A DNA stretch of 64,000 nucleotides from Nocardioides sp. WS12. GTDB taxonomy: Bacteria; Actinomycetota; Actinomycetes; Propionibacteriales; Nocardioidaceae. Below, piece after piece: positions 25,715 through 33,879 of the stretch (the first letter of the stretch is position 1; every line of letters starts with the position of its first letter). The position numbers and the translations under genes are program-made. Where the stretch lies: assembly GCF_014108865.1 (NCBI RefSeq), contig NZ_CP053928.1:4154001-4218000 (forward strand), written 5' to 3'. Below the pieces are notes generated by a model that ran no database searches, was not told where the DNA came from, and saw only the letters and a program-made list of their open reading frames with translations.

Positions 25715-26302
25715 ATGTCGAAGCCCCTCCCTCTTCTCGCCACACCGCCCACCGAACGCGCCGACGCCGCCCGCAACCGCGAGGCCCTGCTGAGCGCCGC
25801 GAGCGAACTGATCCAGGGCTGCAGCGTGGACGGGGTGACCATGGAAGCGGTTGCCGCGAAGGCCGGCGTCGGCAAGGGCACCGTGTTCCGGCGCTTCGGC
25901 AGCCGCGAGGGACTGATGGCCTCGCTCCTCGACCACGCCGAGAGAGCCTGGCAGGAAGCTGTCATCAGCGGGCCGCCACCGCTGGGCCCGGGCGCCCCAC
26001 CGATGGAGCGCCTCCTGGCCTTCGGAGCGTCCCGGATGCACCTGCACCTCCAGCAGGGCGCGCTGATCGACGCCGCCGGCCGCACCTGGGGCGACAACTA
26101 CGCCGTCACCGGCTTCGTCACCATGCACGTACGGATCCTGCTGGCCGAACTCGGCGTCGAGGGCAACCTGCCCTATCTCGCCACAGCGCTCGTCGCGCCG
26201 CTCGCCCTGCCCGTCCTGCGCCAGCAGTTCGACCAGGCCCAGATGTCCGAGGAGCAGGTCATGGCCGGCTGGGAAGAGCTGGTACGACGCATCGTCGCCT
26301 GA
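25715..26302 (+). CDS. TetR-family transcriptional regulator
   Basis: A 195-residue TetR repressor with helix-turn-helix NREALLSAASELIQGCSVDG, TMEAVAAKAGVGKGTVFRRF and GSREGLMASLL. The C-terminal domain is not recognisable as a named subtype. The ATG follows TAGGCT (25700s) by 9 nt with GAGGAAG in between, so it may be SD-led or near-leaderless. Divergent from the FMN reductase gene across the 22-bp palindrome; probably autoregulated and responsive to a quinone or electrophile. It converges on the citramalate synthase gene 2 nt away. Confidence 0.92.
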   Translation: MSKPLPLLATPPTERADAARNREALLSAASELIQGCSVDGVTMEAVAAKAGVGKGTVFRRFGSREGLMASLLDHAERAWQEAVISGPPPLGPGAPPMERLLAFGASRMHLHLQQGALIDAAGRTWGDNYAVTGFVTMHVRILLAELGVEGNLPYLATALVAPLALPVLRQQFDQAQMSEEQVMAGWEELVRRIVA

Positions 26303-26304
26303 CG

Positions 26305-27921
26305 TCAGTCAGCGTGGTGGCGCAGGATGCCGTAGGTGAGTCCGTCGGCGAGGGCCTCGAACGACGCCTCGATCATGTTGGCGCCGACACCGACCGTCAC
26401 CCACGACGAGGCACCATCGGTGGTCTCGATCAGCACGCGCGTGATCGCGTCCGTGCCGTGACCCTGGTCGAGGATCCGCACCTTGAAGTCGATCAGCTCG
26501 AACTTCACGATCTCCGGGAAAGCCTGCCCGATCGCCGTCCGCAGTGCGTGATCCAGCGCGTTGACCGGACCGTTGCCCTCGCCCGTGACGACGTAACGCA
26601 CCCCCGCCGCCTGCAGCTTGACGGTCGCCTCGGAGACGGCCTCCTCGCCCGGCTGGGCGTGGGTCAGCGTCTCGGTGATGACGCGCCAGCTCTCGACCTC
26701 GAAGTACGACGGCCGCTGGCCCTCGGCCTCCTCGACGAGCAGCAGTTCGAACGATGCGTCCGCAGCCTCGAAGGTGTAGCCCCGCGACTCCATCTCCTTG
26801 ACCCGTGCGGTCACCCGGTTGACGACGTCGGGCGCGTCCGACAGGTCGAAGCCGAGCTCCTTGCCCTTGAGTTCGATCGACGCGCGACCGGCCATCTCGG
26901 ACACCAGCAACCTCATGTCGTTGCCGACGCCAGCGGGGTCCATGTGCTGGTAGAGGTCGGGGTCGATCTTGATCGCGCTGGCGTGCAGCCCGGCCTTGTG
27001 GGCGAAGGCGCTGGTCCCCACATAGGGCTGGCGCGCGGCCGGCGGAACGTTGGTCACCTCGGCGACGGCGTGCGCGATCCGGGTGGCTTCACGGAGCAGG
27101 CCGGGCGGCAGCACCTGGCGGTCCAGCTTGAGCTCGAGGTTCGCGACGACGTTGACGAGGTCGGCGTTGCCGGTGCGCTCGCCGTAGCCGTTGATGCAGC
27201 CCTGGACGTGGGTGGCACCGGCATCGACGGCCGCGAGCGTGTTCGCGACGGCCAGGCCGGTGTCGTTGTGGCAGTGGATGCCGACGCGGACGCCGGCCGA
27301 CTGCACGACGTCGTGCACGACGTCGGAGACCCAGCCGGGGAGCATGCCGCCGTTGGTGTCGCAGAGGGCGATCACCTCCGCCCCGGCGTCGTACGCCGCC
27401 CGCAGGACCTCGAGCGCGTAGGACCGGTCGAGCCGGTACCCGTCGAAGAAGTGCTCGGCGTCGAGGAAGACCTGCTGCCCCTCGGCGCGCAGGTGACTGA
27501 CGGTGTCGCGGACCATCGCGAGGTTCTCCTCAGGCGTGGTCCGCAGGGCCTTCTCGACGTGGCCGATGTGGGACTTCGCGACGAGGGTGACGACACCGGC
27601 ACCGCTGTCGCGGAGCCCCGCGACCTGCGGGTCGTCGGCAGCCCGGATGCCAGCCTTGCGGGTGGCGCCGAAAGCCGTGAGCCGTGCGTGCTTGAGGTCG
27701 AGCTCGAGGGCAGCGCGCCGGAAGAACTCGGTGTCCTTCGGGTTCGCACCGGGCCAGCCGCCCTCGATGAAGCCGACGCCGAGTCCATCGAGGTGACGCG
27801 CGATCGCGAGCTTGTCAGCGACGGTGGGGTTGAGGCCCTCCTGCTGCATGCCGTCACGCAGGGTCGTGTCGTAGACGTGGAACGCGCCGTGCAGGTCGAG
27901 CGGCTGGTCGAACTGGTTCAT
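26305..27921 (-). CDS. cimA: (R)-citramalate synthase
   Basis: A 538-residue enzyme of the 2-isopropylmalate/citramalate synthase family. It condenses pyruvate and acetyl-CoA to citramalate, feeding isoleucine synthesis without threonine. The HMGL-like barrel starts YDTTLRDGMQQEG; later motifs are DTNGGMLPGWV, HCHNDTGLAVANTLAAV and GCINGYGERTGNADL. A LeuA-type C-terminal regulatory domain follows (about 400-538). The sequence style (TLRDGMQQEG, FIEGGWPGANPKD) fits the TIGR00977 citramalate synthase group rather than LeuA. ATG at 27921 was chosen. A leader peptide with three consecutive Ile codons and a terminator lie upstream. Confidence 0.9.
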   Translation of the reverse strand: MNQFDQPLDLHGAFHVYDTTLRDGMQQEGLNPTVADKLAIARHLDGLGVGFIEGGWPGANPKDTEFFRRAALELDLKHARLTAFGATRKAGIRAADDPQVAGLRDSGAGVVTLVAKSHIGHVEKALRTTPEENLAMVRDTVSHLRAEGQQVFLDAEHFFDGYRLDRSYALEVLRAAYDAGAEVIALCDTNGGMLPGWVSDVVHDVVQSAGVRVGIHCHNDTGLAVANTLAAVDAGATHVQGCINGYGERTGNADLVNVVANLELKLDRQVLPPGLLREATRIAHAVAEVTNVPPAARQPYVGTSAFAHKAGLHASAIKIDPDLYQHMDPAGVGNDMRLLVSEMAGRASIELKGKELGFDLSDAPDVVNRVTARVKEMESRGYTFEAADASFELLLVEEAEGQRPSYFEVESWRVITETLTHAQPGEEAVSEATVKLQAAGVRYVVTGEGNGPVNALDHALRTAIGQAFPEIVKFELIDFKVRILDQGHGTDAITRVLIETTDGASSWVTVGVGANMIEASFEALADGLTYGILRHHAD

Positions 27922-27940
27922 CAGATACTTCTGTCCATTC

Positions 27941-27964
27941 GGTGGTCGAGCCTGTCGAGACCCC
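27941..27964. repeat. REP-like palindrome (family B) in the cimA leader
   Basis: GGTCGAGCCTGTCGAGACC core within 27941-27964, between the attenuator terminator and the cimA start codon. Same family as the copies at 40938 and 44405. Confidence 0.7.
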
Positions 27965-27968
27965 GGGC

Positions 27969-28022
27969 AAAACAAAAGCCTCCCGAGAACGAGAGGCTGG
28001 CGCGTCCGGCGTGCGGACGCGC
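27969..28022 (-). promoter_or_regulatory. cimA transcription attenuator: two hairpins and U-run
   Basis: On the minus strand, in order: a hairpin with perfect 9-bp arms (28014-28022 and 28000-28008, loop 5 nt) starting at the leader stop codon. Then comes a terminator hairpin AGCCTCTCG/CGGGAGGCT (27977-27998, one G-U pair) followed at once by TTTTGTTTT. This is the order expected of ribosome-mediated attenuation: leader peptide, protector hairpin, terminator. I could not identify a clear alternative antiterminator pairing by eye. Confidence 0.75.
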
Positions 28023-28063
28023 TACACGATAATGATTTTGGGGATGCTCGTGGTGCTGGTCAC
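28022..28063 (-). CDS. Isoleucine-rich leader peptide upstream of cimA
   Basis: A 13-codon ORF, VTSTTSIPKIIIV then TAG. Four of 13 residues are Ile, three of them consecutive and followed by Val, directly before the stop codon. The stop overlaps the first base of the attenuator hairpin. A CAGACT box (28071-28076) ends 7 nt before the GTG, so the leader may itself be leaderless. The likely role is to sense Ile-tRNA supply. When Ile is short, the ribosome stalls on the Ile codons and the downstream terminator is avoided. Confidence 0.7.
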   Translation of the reverse strand: MTSTTSIPKIIIV

Positions 28064-28099
28064 GCAGCCAAGTCTGCCACGAATCGCGGGCGGAGCGGA

Positions 28100-29836
28100 T
28101 CAGAGTCCGAAAGGCCCGTTCGACCACGGGATCCAGTGGGTGCCCTGACCGGCCACCAGCACGCCGAGGACCGCCGAGACCGCGAGCAGTCCGGCGCAGC
28201 AGAACAACCAGGGCAACGTCGGGCGGCACACGGGGTAGAGCACCCGCGCGATCGGCGAGCGGAACCGACTCGCACCCGGCCCCGACCAGAGCGCCACGCC
28301 CAGCGTCGCGCCGCACGCCATCAGGGTGCTCGGCACGTCGAGGGCGAAGGCGTAACAGATCAGCCCGGCGGCGAGTCCGAGTCCTGCGCTCCACGCCACC
28401 AGCACCACGGTGCCGGTGATCGCACGGACCAGGTGCCAGGGGCTGGTCGTGATGAGTCGGAGGCCGTCGTACCACTTGATGCCCCGGACGGTACGGCGAT
28501 CGGCGACCGCCGACGCAGCCAGCGAACCGGCGCGCAGCAGCCACACAGCCAGCACCACGACAAGGGTGGCAATCCACGGCGCCGCCGCGAACCCGGCACC
28601 GAGCGCGATCGCGGCCACGCCGATGGCGGTCCAGCGACGGAGACGCTCGCCCAGAGGCGCCTGGGGCTGCGGCGCGAACGGCGCGTCGGGATCGAAACCG
28701 TGCGCCTGGTCCCACTCCCGCTCGATGCGGTCCATCGCCGTCGGCGGAGGCGGCGGATGCGGCAGGTGGACGGCCGGCCCCGGAGCGGTCGGCGGCAGGG
28801 TGGTCGGCGGCAGGGCTGCCGGGAGCCCCATCTCGGTGGGCAGGGCGCGGGTGCCCACGACGGGCGGCGGAGGCGGCGGAGGAAACACGTCCGCGATCGT
28901 CCTTGGCGTCGGCGGAGCAGGCGGAGACGCCTGACCCGCGAGGGCCAGCGGCAGCGTGAAGTCGTCCTCGACAGCGGCTGGACCGGCGAAGACGCCACCC
29001 GGCGGCGGCACCGGCGGCAACTCGGGGCGGGTGCTCAACGGACGCACCCAGGCCAGCAACTCCTCGAGCAGCGGACGCTCCAGCGGATCGGGGTGCAGCG
29101 CCAGCGCGAGCACGTCGGCCAGCGGTTGCTCGATGCCGGACAGGTCGTGTTGACCGCGACGGGTGCGGTCCATGATCGCCATCGCCGGTCCACGGCCGTA
29201 TGGCGCCCGCCCGGTCGCGGCATAGGCCACGGTCGCTGCCCAGGCGTGCACGTCGGCAGCGGGGGTGGCGTCGTCGCCGTACAGGATCTCCGGGGCGAGG
29301 TAGCCGGGCGTGCCCAGCAGCCAACCCGTCTGGGTGAGGCGGATGTCGTCGGCCACCCGGGCCAGGCCGAAGTCGATCAGGATCGGCGTGCGCCCCTCCA
29401 TCAACACGTTGCCCGGCTTGATGTCGCGGTGGAGTACGCCGACGGCGTGGACGGCCGCGAGTCCCTCGGCGAGGCAGCCGGCCAGCCAGTGCAGGTCGCG
29501 GCCCTCGATCGGTCCTTCGGCCGCGATGTGCTCGTGCAGGGTGAGTCCGGGGACGTACCGCGTGACGACATAGGGGATCTCGGCCCACGGGTCGGCGGCG
29601 AGCATCTCGGCGACCCAGGGGCTGCGGATCCGGGTCAGCGAACTGACCTCGCGGGCAAGGCGACCGCGGGCCTCCTTGTCGCCGACGATCTGCGGCCGCA
29701 GGACCTTGAGCGCCACCCGGCGACCGTCGGAGCCCTGGGCGAGATGAACGATGCCCATGCCGCCCTCGCCGAGCTGGGTCAGCAGCGTGTAGTCGCCCAC
29801 GCGAGTGGGCGCGCCACTCTCGGGTCGCATCGTCAC
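28100..29836 (-). CDS. Membrane-anchored serine/threonine protein kinase
   Basis: A 578-residue Hanks-type kinase. The kinase domain occupies about residues 12-270: GEGGMGIVHLAQ (P-loop), VALKVL (Lys), LHRDIKPGNVL (catalytic loop), DFGLARV and GTPGYLAPEI. A proline-rich linker (about 275-390) follows, then four or so transmembrane helices in the last 170 residues, with no PASTA domain. This differs from the usual PknB layout. GTG at 29836 lies 6 nt after TAATCT (29843-29848), so it is probably leaderless. The gene ends 37 nt before the cimA leader peptide; its substrates are unknown. Confidence 0.93.
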   Translation of the reverse strand: MTMRPESGAPTRVGDYTLLTQLGEGGMGIVHLAQGSDGRRVALKVLRPQIVGDKEARGRLAREVSSLTRIRSPWVAEMLAADPWAEIPYVVTRYVPGLTLHEHIAAEGPIEGRDLHWLAGCLAEGLAAVHAVGVLHRDIKPGNVLMEGRTPILIDFGLARVADDIRLTQTGWLLGTPGYLAPEILYGDDATPAADVHAWAATVAYAATGRAPYGRGPAMAIMDRTRRGQHDLSGIEQPLADVLALALHPDPLERPLLEELLAWVRPLSTRPELPPVPPPGGVFAGPAAVEDDFTLPLALAGQASPPAPPTPRTIADVFPPPPPPPVVGTRALPTEMGLPAALPPTTLPPTAPGPAVHLPHPPPPPTAMDRIEREWDQAHGFDPDAPFAPQPQAPLGERLRRWTAIGVAAIALGAGFAAAPWIATLVVVLAVWLLRAGSLAASAVADRRTVRGIKWYDGLRLITTSPWHLVRAITGTVVLVAWSAGLGLAAGLICYAFALDVPSTLMACGATLGVALWSGPGASRFRSPIARVLYPVCRPTLPWLFCCAGLLAVSAVLGVLVAGQGTHWIPWSNGPFGL

Positions 29837-29884
29837 GAAATGAGATTACCCAGCGGCGCGCGACTTCAACGTCAACTGCAGGCG

Positions 29885-30286
29885 TCAGCCGCGCGCGTCG
29901 AGTTCGGCGACCAGCCGCTTCGTCGCAACCCGGCGGTACGACGCGTCGGCCAGCTCCGCGATCTCGGCCCAGTCGATGTCGGGGGCAGCCAGGTCGATTG
30001 CCCGGCCGCCGTACGGACCGTAGTAGGCGGGGACGAAGAACCTGTCGTCCTCGTCGATGGCCGGCAGGTCGACGCTGTCGGGGGTGAAGATGAACGCGTT
30101 CGGCACCATCCGGTGCTCGCCGGGCCGGATCTTCTCGGACCCCCCGAAGACGGCGAAGATCTTGCCCGCACGGAACGTCGGCCGGCCGTGGCTGACCTTC
30201 TCCTCGGCGCCAGGCAGGGCCAGGCAGATCTTCCGCAGTTCGCGGAGACCCGGGTCGTCGTCGCTGAACATGATCGGGTGCGCCAT
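29885..30286 (-). CDS. MmcQ/YjbR-family protein
   Basis: A 133-residue protein of the MmcQ/YjbR family, small alpha/beta proteins with a DNA-binding-like fold. Typical features are LRKICLALPGAEEKVSHGRPTFR, the FAVFGG strand and the C-terminal AELADASYRRVATKRL. ATG at 30286 was chosen at the start of the conserved part (MAHPIMF). The biochemical role of the family is unsettled. It sits alone between the kinase and a divergent hydrolase gene. Confidence 0.85.
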   Translation of the reverse strand: MAHPIMFSDDDPGLRELRKICLALPGAEEKVSHGRPTFRAGKIFAVFGGSEKIRPGEHRMVPNAFIFTPDSVDLPAIDEDDRFFVPAYYGPYGGRAIDLAAPDIDWAEIAELADASYRRVATKRLVAELDARG

Positions 30287-30347
30287 GCCCGCCAGTGAAG
30301 CACTTCCCACGGACACCCCCTTGGCGCCGGCCGTGGGACGATGAGCC

Positions 30348-31106
30348 ATGTCGCTCCTGGACCTCGGCGCCGGCGACGCCGTGCTGTTCATCCAGACCGG
30401 ACTGGGTGCCGACGAGTTGCTGCCCCTGGCCAGGGAGCCCGCCCTGGCGGGACGACGACGGCTGCTCCCCCACCGTCGCGGCTACACCGGCACCGGACCC
30501 GAGCTCCCCGGCTCGATCGTCCGGGACGCCGCCGACTGTGTCGCGCTCGTGGAGTCCCTCCACCTCCCGGCGGTCGACGTCGTCGGCTACTCCTACTCAG
30601 CCGCCGTCGCCCTCGCCGTCGCCGCGCAGACGCCCAGCATGGTCCGCAGCATCACGCTCATCGAACCGCCACCGCTGATCACCAGCCACCGCGACGAATT
30701 CGTCGCGGTCTGTGCCGACCTGATGTCCGTCAGCGCAGAGCTGGGACCTACGGCAGCGCTGGAGGCTTTCTGGGACCGGACCACCACACCCGACTGGTGG
30801 TCGGCACTCGAACGGCACGTGCCTGACGCGCGGGCACAGATGCGCCGCGACGCCAGCACGTTCTTCGAGCAGGACCTTCCTGCGTTGCTGGGGTGGACCT
30901 TCACCGCCGACGACGCCCGACGGATCGCGACGCCCGTGCTGCACGTCGGCGCGGCCGAGAGTGGTCCGTGGTGGGCGGAGGTCCGCACCACCGTGCTCGC
31001 CTGGTTCCCGGGCGCCACCGACGTCGTCGTACCCGGTGCCGATCACGGACTGGTGGTCACGCACCCGGCCGACGTCGCCGGTGCGATCGCCGACTTCCTC
31101 AGCTGA
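30348..31106 (+). CDS. Alpha/beta-fold hydrolase
   Basis: A 252-residue alpha/beta hydrolase. The nucleophile elbow is GYSYSA (Ser in VVGYSYSAAVAL). The acid probably lies in the DDARRIATPVLHVGA region, and the catalytic His is in GADHGLV near the C-terminus. There is no signal peptide. Substrate is unknown; esters or lactones are plausible. Its stop overlaps the tail of ilvE by 8 nt on the opposite strand. Confidence 0.9.
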   Translation: MSLLDLGAGDAVLFIQTGLGADELLPLAREPALAGRRRLLPHRRGYTGTGPELPGSIVRDAADCVALVESLHLPAVDVVGYSYSAAVALAVAAQTPSMVRSITLIEPPPLITSHRDEFVAVCADLMSVSAELGPTAALEAFWDRTTTPDWWSALERHVPDARAQMRRDASTFFEQDLPALLGWTFTADDARRIATPVLHVGAAESGPWWAEVRTTVLAWFPGATDVVVPGADHGLVVTHPADVAGAIADFLS

Positions 31107-32184
31107 TCTGGTGCATCCAGCCGAAGGTGTCGTCAGCTCGGCCGAGCTGGACGCCGACGAGGGCCTCGCGGATCCGCATGGTGAGGTCCTGGCTCGGGGG
31201 CGCCGCCACGTCGCCGTCCTTGGTCTTCAAGGAACCCACGGGCGTGACGACCGCGGCCGTGCCGCAGGCGAAGATCTCGGTGATCCGGCCGCTGGCGATG
31301 TCAGCACGCCACTCGTCGATGCCGAACTGACGCTCGGTGACCTGGTGGCCCATCTTCCCGGCGAGCTCGATGATCGAGGCGCGGGTGATGCCTTCGAGGA
31401 TGGTGCCGGTCTCGGGCGTGACGATGGAGCCGTCGTCGTAGACGAAGTACATGTTCATCCCGCCGAGCTCCTCGACGTACTTGCCCTCCTGGGCGTCGAG
31501 GAAGACGACCTGGTCGCAGCCCTGGGCGTAGGCCTCCTGCTGTGCGACCAGCGAACTGGCGTAGTTGCCGCCCGTCTTGGCCGCACCCATGCCACCGCGG
31601 CCGGCGCGGGTGTACTCCTCGGTGAGCCACAACGTGACGGGCTTGATGCCGCCCTTGAAGTACGCGCCCGCGGGGCTGGCGATCACCATGAAGGTGACGT
31701 GCTGGGCCGGTCGCACACCGAGGAACTTCTCGGAGGCGAACATGAACGGCCGCAGGTACAGGCTCTTCTCGCCGCCGTCCTCGTTGCCGGGCACCCAGCG
31801 GGCGTCGACCTTGACGAGTTCCTCGACAGCCTGGACGAAGTCGGCCGGCTCGAGAACGGGCAGGGCCAGGCGGTGGCTCGAACGCTTCATCCGCTCGGCG
31901 TTCGCCTCGGGCCGGAACAGCCAGAGCGAGTCATCGCCGTGGCGGTAGGCCTTCATGCCCTCGAAGGTCTCCTGCGCGTAGTGCAGGACGGCCGCAGCCG
32001 GGTCCAGGGTGATCGGACCGTAGGGCGTGACGCGGGCGTCGTACCAACCCTTCTCGGCGGTCCATTCGACGGTGAACATGTGGTCGGAGAAGTGCACGCC
32101 GAAGCCCGGATTGGACAGGATCTCTGCCAGCCGCGCGTCGTCGGTCTGTTCCGCAGAAAGAGTGGTGGTGATCTGCATGGTCAT
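31099..32184 (-). CDS. ilvE: Branched-chain amino acid aminotransferase
   Basis: A 361-residue fold-type IV PLP aminotransferase that performs the last step of leucine, isoleucine and valine synthesis. Conserved segments are LHYAQETFEGMKAYR, FRPEANAERM, the PLP lysine in AAKTGGNYASSL, and EELGGMNMYFV. ATG at 32184 has GAGGA upstream. ATG at 32178 lies 7 nt after TAACCT and would be leaderless; an ATG at 32199 also exists. It follows leuB with a strong hairpin between, and its 3' end overlaps the convergent hydrolase gene. Confidence 0.96.
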   Translation of the reverse strand: MTMQITTTLSAEQTDDARLAEILSNPGFGVHFSDHMFTVEWTAEKGWYDARVTPYGPITLDPAAAVLHYAQETFEGMKAYRHGDDSLWLFRPEANAERMKRSSHRLALPVLEPADFVQAVEELVKVDARWVPGNEDGGEKSLYLRPFMFASEKFLGVRPAQHVTFMVIASPAGAYFKGGIKPVTLWLTEEYTRAGRGGMGAAKTGGNYASSLVAQQEAYAQGCDQVVFLDAQEGKYVEELGGMNMYFVYDDGSIVTPETGTILEGITRASIIELAGKMGHQVTERQFGIDEWRADIASGRITEIFACGTAAVVTPVGSLKTKDGDVAAPPSQDLTMRIREALVGVQLGRADDTFGWMHQIS

Positions 32185-32251
32185 CAGGTTAGTCCTCATT
32201 AACTCAGCGCGAAACGGCGAGGACCTGGTTGCGCTCGCCGGAGTGCAAATT

Positions 32252-32289
32252 CCGCCGAGGCAACGCTCACTGAGCTGGGGCCTCGGCGG
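32252..32289 (-). terminator. Hairpin abutting the leuB stop codon
   Basis: Perfect 10-bp arms CCGCCGAGGC and GCCTCGGCGG around an 18-nt loop that itself contains GCTCA/TGAGC. On the minus strand it begins just after the leuB stop and is followed by AATTTGC. It likely ends or attenuates the leuB transcript before ilvE. Confidence 0.7.
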
Positions 32290-33396
32290 TCAGCCGGCTA
32301 CTCGGGCAGCGATCGCGTCGCCCACCTCGGGCGTCCGACGCGACTGGCCCGGCGTGCGCGCAGCGAGGTCCGCAAGCACGGCGTTCTCGATGCGGGCGGC
32401 GGCCTCGGGGTGGCCCAGGTGGTCGAGCAGCAGGGCACCGGACAGGATCGCGGCCGTCGGGTCCGCAATCAGCTGACCGGCGATGTCGGGTGCCGAGCCG
32501 TGGACGGGCTCGAACATCGACGGCGCAGTGCGATCGGGGTTGACGTTGCCGGACGCAGCCAGGCCGATGCCACCGGTGATGGCGGCGGCCAGGTCGGTGA
32601 TGATGTCGCCGAACAGGTTGTCGGTGACGATCACGTCGAAGCGCTGCGGGTCCGTGGTCAGGTAGATCATCACGGCGTCGATGTGGCTGTAGTCCGTCGT
32701 GACGTCCGGGAACTCCTTGGCCACCTCTTCGAACAGGCGCCACCAGACAGACCCGGCATTGACCAGCACGTTGGTCTTGTGGACCAGCGTCAGCTTCTTG
32801 CGCGGGCGCTTCTGGGCGCGGGCGAAGGCGTCGCGGATGACGCGCTCCACACCGAAGGCGGTGTTGACCGAGACCTCGGTCGCGACCTCGGCGGGCGTGC
32901 CGACGCGCAGCGCGCCACCGTTGCCGGTGTACGGGCCCTCGGTGCCCTCACGGACCACGACGAAGTCGATGTCGCCCTTGCCGAGCACGGCATCGGACAA
33001 CGGCGACGTGGCGCCGGGGAACAGCTGCGAGGGGCGCAGGTTGACGTAGTGGTCGAGTTCGAAGCGCAGGCGGAGCAGCAGGCCACGCTCGAGGATGCCG
33101 GGGGGCAGGTTCGGGTCGTTCGGCTTGCCGCCGACAGCGCCGAGCAGGATCGCGTCCTGACGACGGATCTCCTCGAGGACGGAGTCCGGGAGCACCTCGC
33201 CCGTGGCGAGGTAGTTCTCGGCGCCGAGGTTGTACGCCGTCCGGGCGAACTTCACCTCGGCCGGCGCGGCCACCTCGAGCACCTTGAGCGCTTCGGCGGT
33301 GACCTCGGGACCGATGCCGTCACCGGCGATGACGGCGAGGTTGACCTGGCCGGTCGTGGGGGTGACGGAGCCGGCAGCAGCAGAGGATTCGGTCAT
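32290..33396 (-). CDS. leuB: 3-isopropylmalate dehydrogenase
   Basis: A 368-residue NAD-dependent dehydrogenase of leucine synthesis. Its beta-methylmalate activity also serves the citramalate route to isoleucine. Visible motifs are AGDGIGPEVTAEAL, RSxxLRxR-like region GLLLRLRFELDHYVNLRP, VVREGTEGPYTG, THKTNVL-type VHKTNVLVNAG and the C-terminal FEPVHGSAPDIAG. ATG at 33396 lies 8 nt after TAATCT (33405-33410), which suggests a leaderless transcript. A further promoter with a leader peptide lies about 0.5 kb upstream. In mycobacteria leuB also neighbours serA. Confidence 0.97.
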   Translation of the reverse strand: MTESSAAAGSVTPTTGQVNLAVIAGDGIGPEVTAEALKVLEVAAPAEVKFARTAYNLGAENYLATGEVLPDSVLEEIRRQDAILLGAVGGKPNDPNLPPGILERGLLLRLRFELDHYVNLRPSQLFPGATSPLSDAVLGKGDIDFVVVREGTEGPYTGNGGALRVGTPAEVATEVSVNTAFGVERVIRDAFARAQKRPRKKLTLVHKTNVLVNAGSVWWRLFEEVAKEFPDVTTDYSHIDAVMIYLTTDPQRFDVIVTDNLFGDIITDLAAAITGGIGLAASGNVNPDRTAPSMFEPVHGSAPDIAGQLIADPTAAILSGALLLDHLGHPEAAARIENAVLADLAARTPGQSRRTPEVGDAIAARVAG

Positions 33397-33407
33397 GTGA
33401 CTAGAGA

Positions 33408-33578
33408 TTAGTTGTCGTCAGGACGAGCGTCGTCCCCGTCTCGCAGGGCAACCGCTGCGAACGGGTCGCCGTCGAGCAGCGCGCTGTGCAGCGGGTGTTC
33501 CGGATCGTGGCGAGCGGGACCCCATTCGGCGGCCGACAGGTCGCTGGGCGTCGAGGTGCGGTGCGTGGTCGTGAACAT
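33408..33578 (-). CDS. Small 56-residue protein upstream of leuB, unknown
   Basis: ATG at 33578 opens a 56-codon frame, MFTTTHRTSTPSDLSAAEWG..., rich in Asp, His and Pro and ending DDARPDDN. Third positions are G/C-rich, consistent with coding. Its TAA stop overlaps the TAATCT box of leuB, 11 nt before leuB. It lies between the upstream leader peptide and leuB, so it may be co-transcribed. No family recognised; no membrane segment. An in-frame start further upstream exists but looks less likely. Confidence 0.45.
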   Translation of the reverse strand: MFTTTHRTSTPSDLSAAEWGPARHDPEHPLHSALLDGDPFAAVALRDGDDARPDDN

Positions 33579-33750
33579 GGCGGGTCTACTTCCGGGTGGG
33601 TTCGCCCTGGCGTCTCCCACCGCGGCGGGTGGGCGTCAGCTCGTGGATCTCACGGGAGTCGACTGCGTCGGATCAACGGATCGCGTTGCCTGTCAGGTGA
33701 CAGAGACCGATCGGTGTGTCCCGCCGCGGTGCGTCGGAGATGCGCCAAGG

Positions 33751-33841
33751 CTTCGATTCTGATGATCGAAGGCCAGGCAGCTGGATCAAGGGATCGCCGC
33801 AGTCACCGCGGCGAGGTGGCCTTCTTCAGGCCTCGCCGCGG
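33751..33841 (-). promoter_or_regulatory. Candidate attenuator upstream of leuB
   Basis: A hairpin with perfect 11-bp arms CCTCGCCGCGG/CCGCGGCGAGG (33831-33841 and 33806-33816, loop 14 nt) overlaps the last codons of a leader peptide. A second hairpin CTTCGAT/ATCGAAG follows (33751-33771). No long U-run follows either one, so control may be by Rho-dependent termination or by translation rather than a simple intrinsic terminator. Confidence 0.55.
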
Positions 33842-33870
33842 CAGCCGATTACGAGAAGGGCGCCACGCAT
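33826..33870 (-). CDS. Leader peptide with Leu-Leu-Val-Ile run
   Basis: A 14-codon ORF, MRGALLVIGCRGEA then TGA. The branched-chain run Leu-Leu-Val-Ile ends 5 nt before an 11-bp hairpin whose 5' arm is formed by the last codons. A ribosome stalled on these codons would cover that arm. The arrangement is that of an amino-acid attenuator, probably serving the downstream small gene and leuB. The ATG is 9 nt after a TATCGT box, so the leader is nearly leaderless. Confidence 0.65.
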   Translation of the reverse strand: MRGALLVIGCRGEA

Positions 33871-33879
33871 GATGGAAGA

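Noticed and set aside
28136..30298. 720-codon plus-strand frame opposite the Ser/Thr kinase
   Set aside because: Arg/Gly/His-rich shadow with no domain; the minus-strand kinase is intact.
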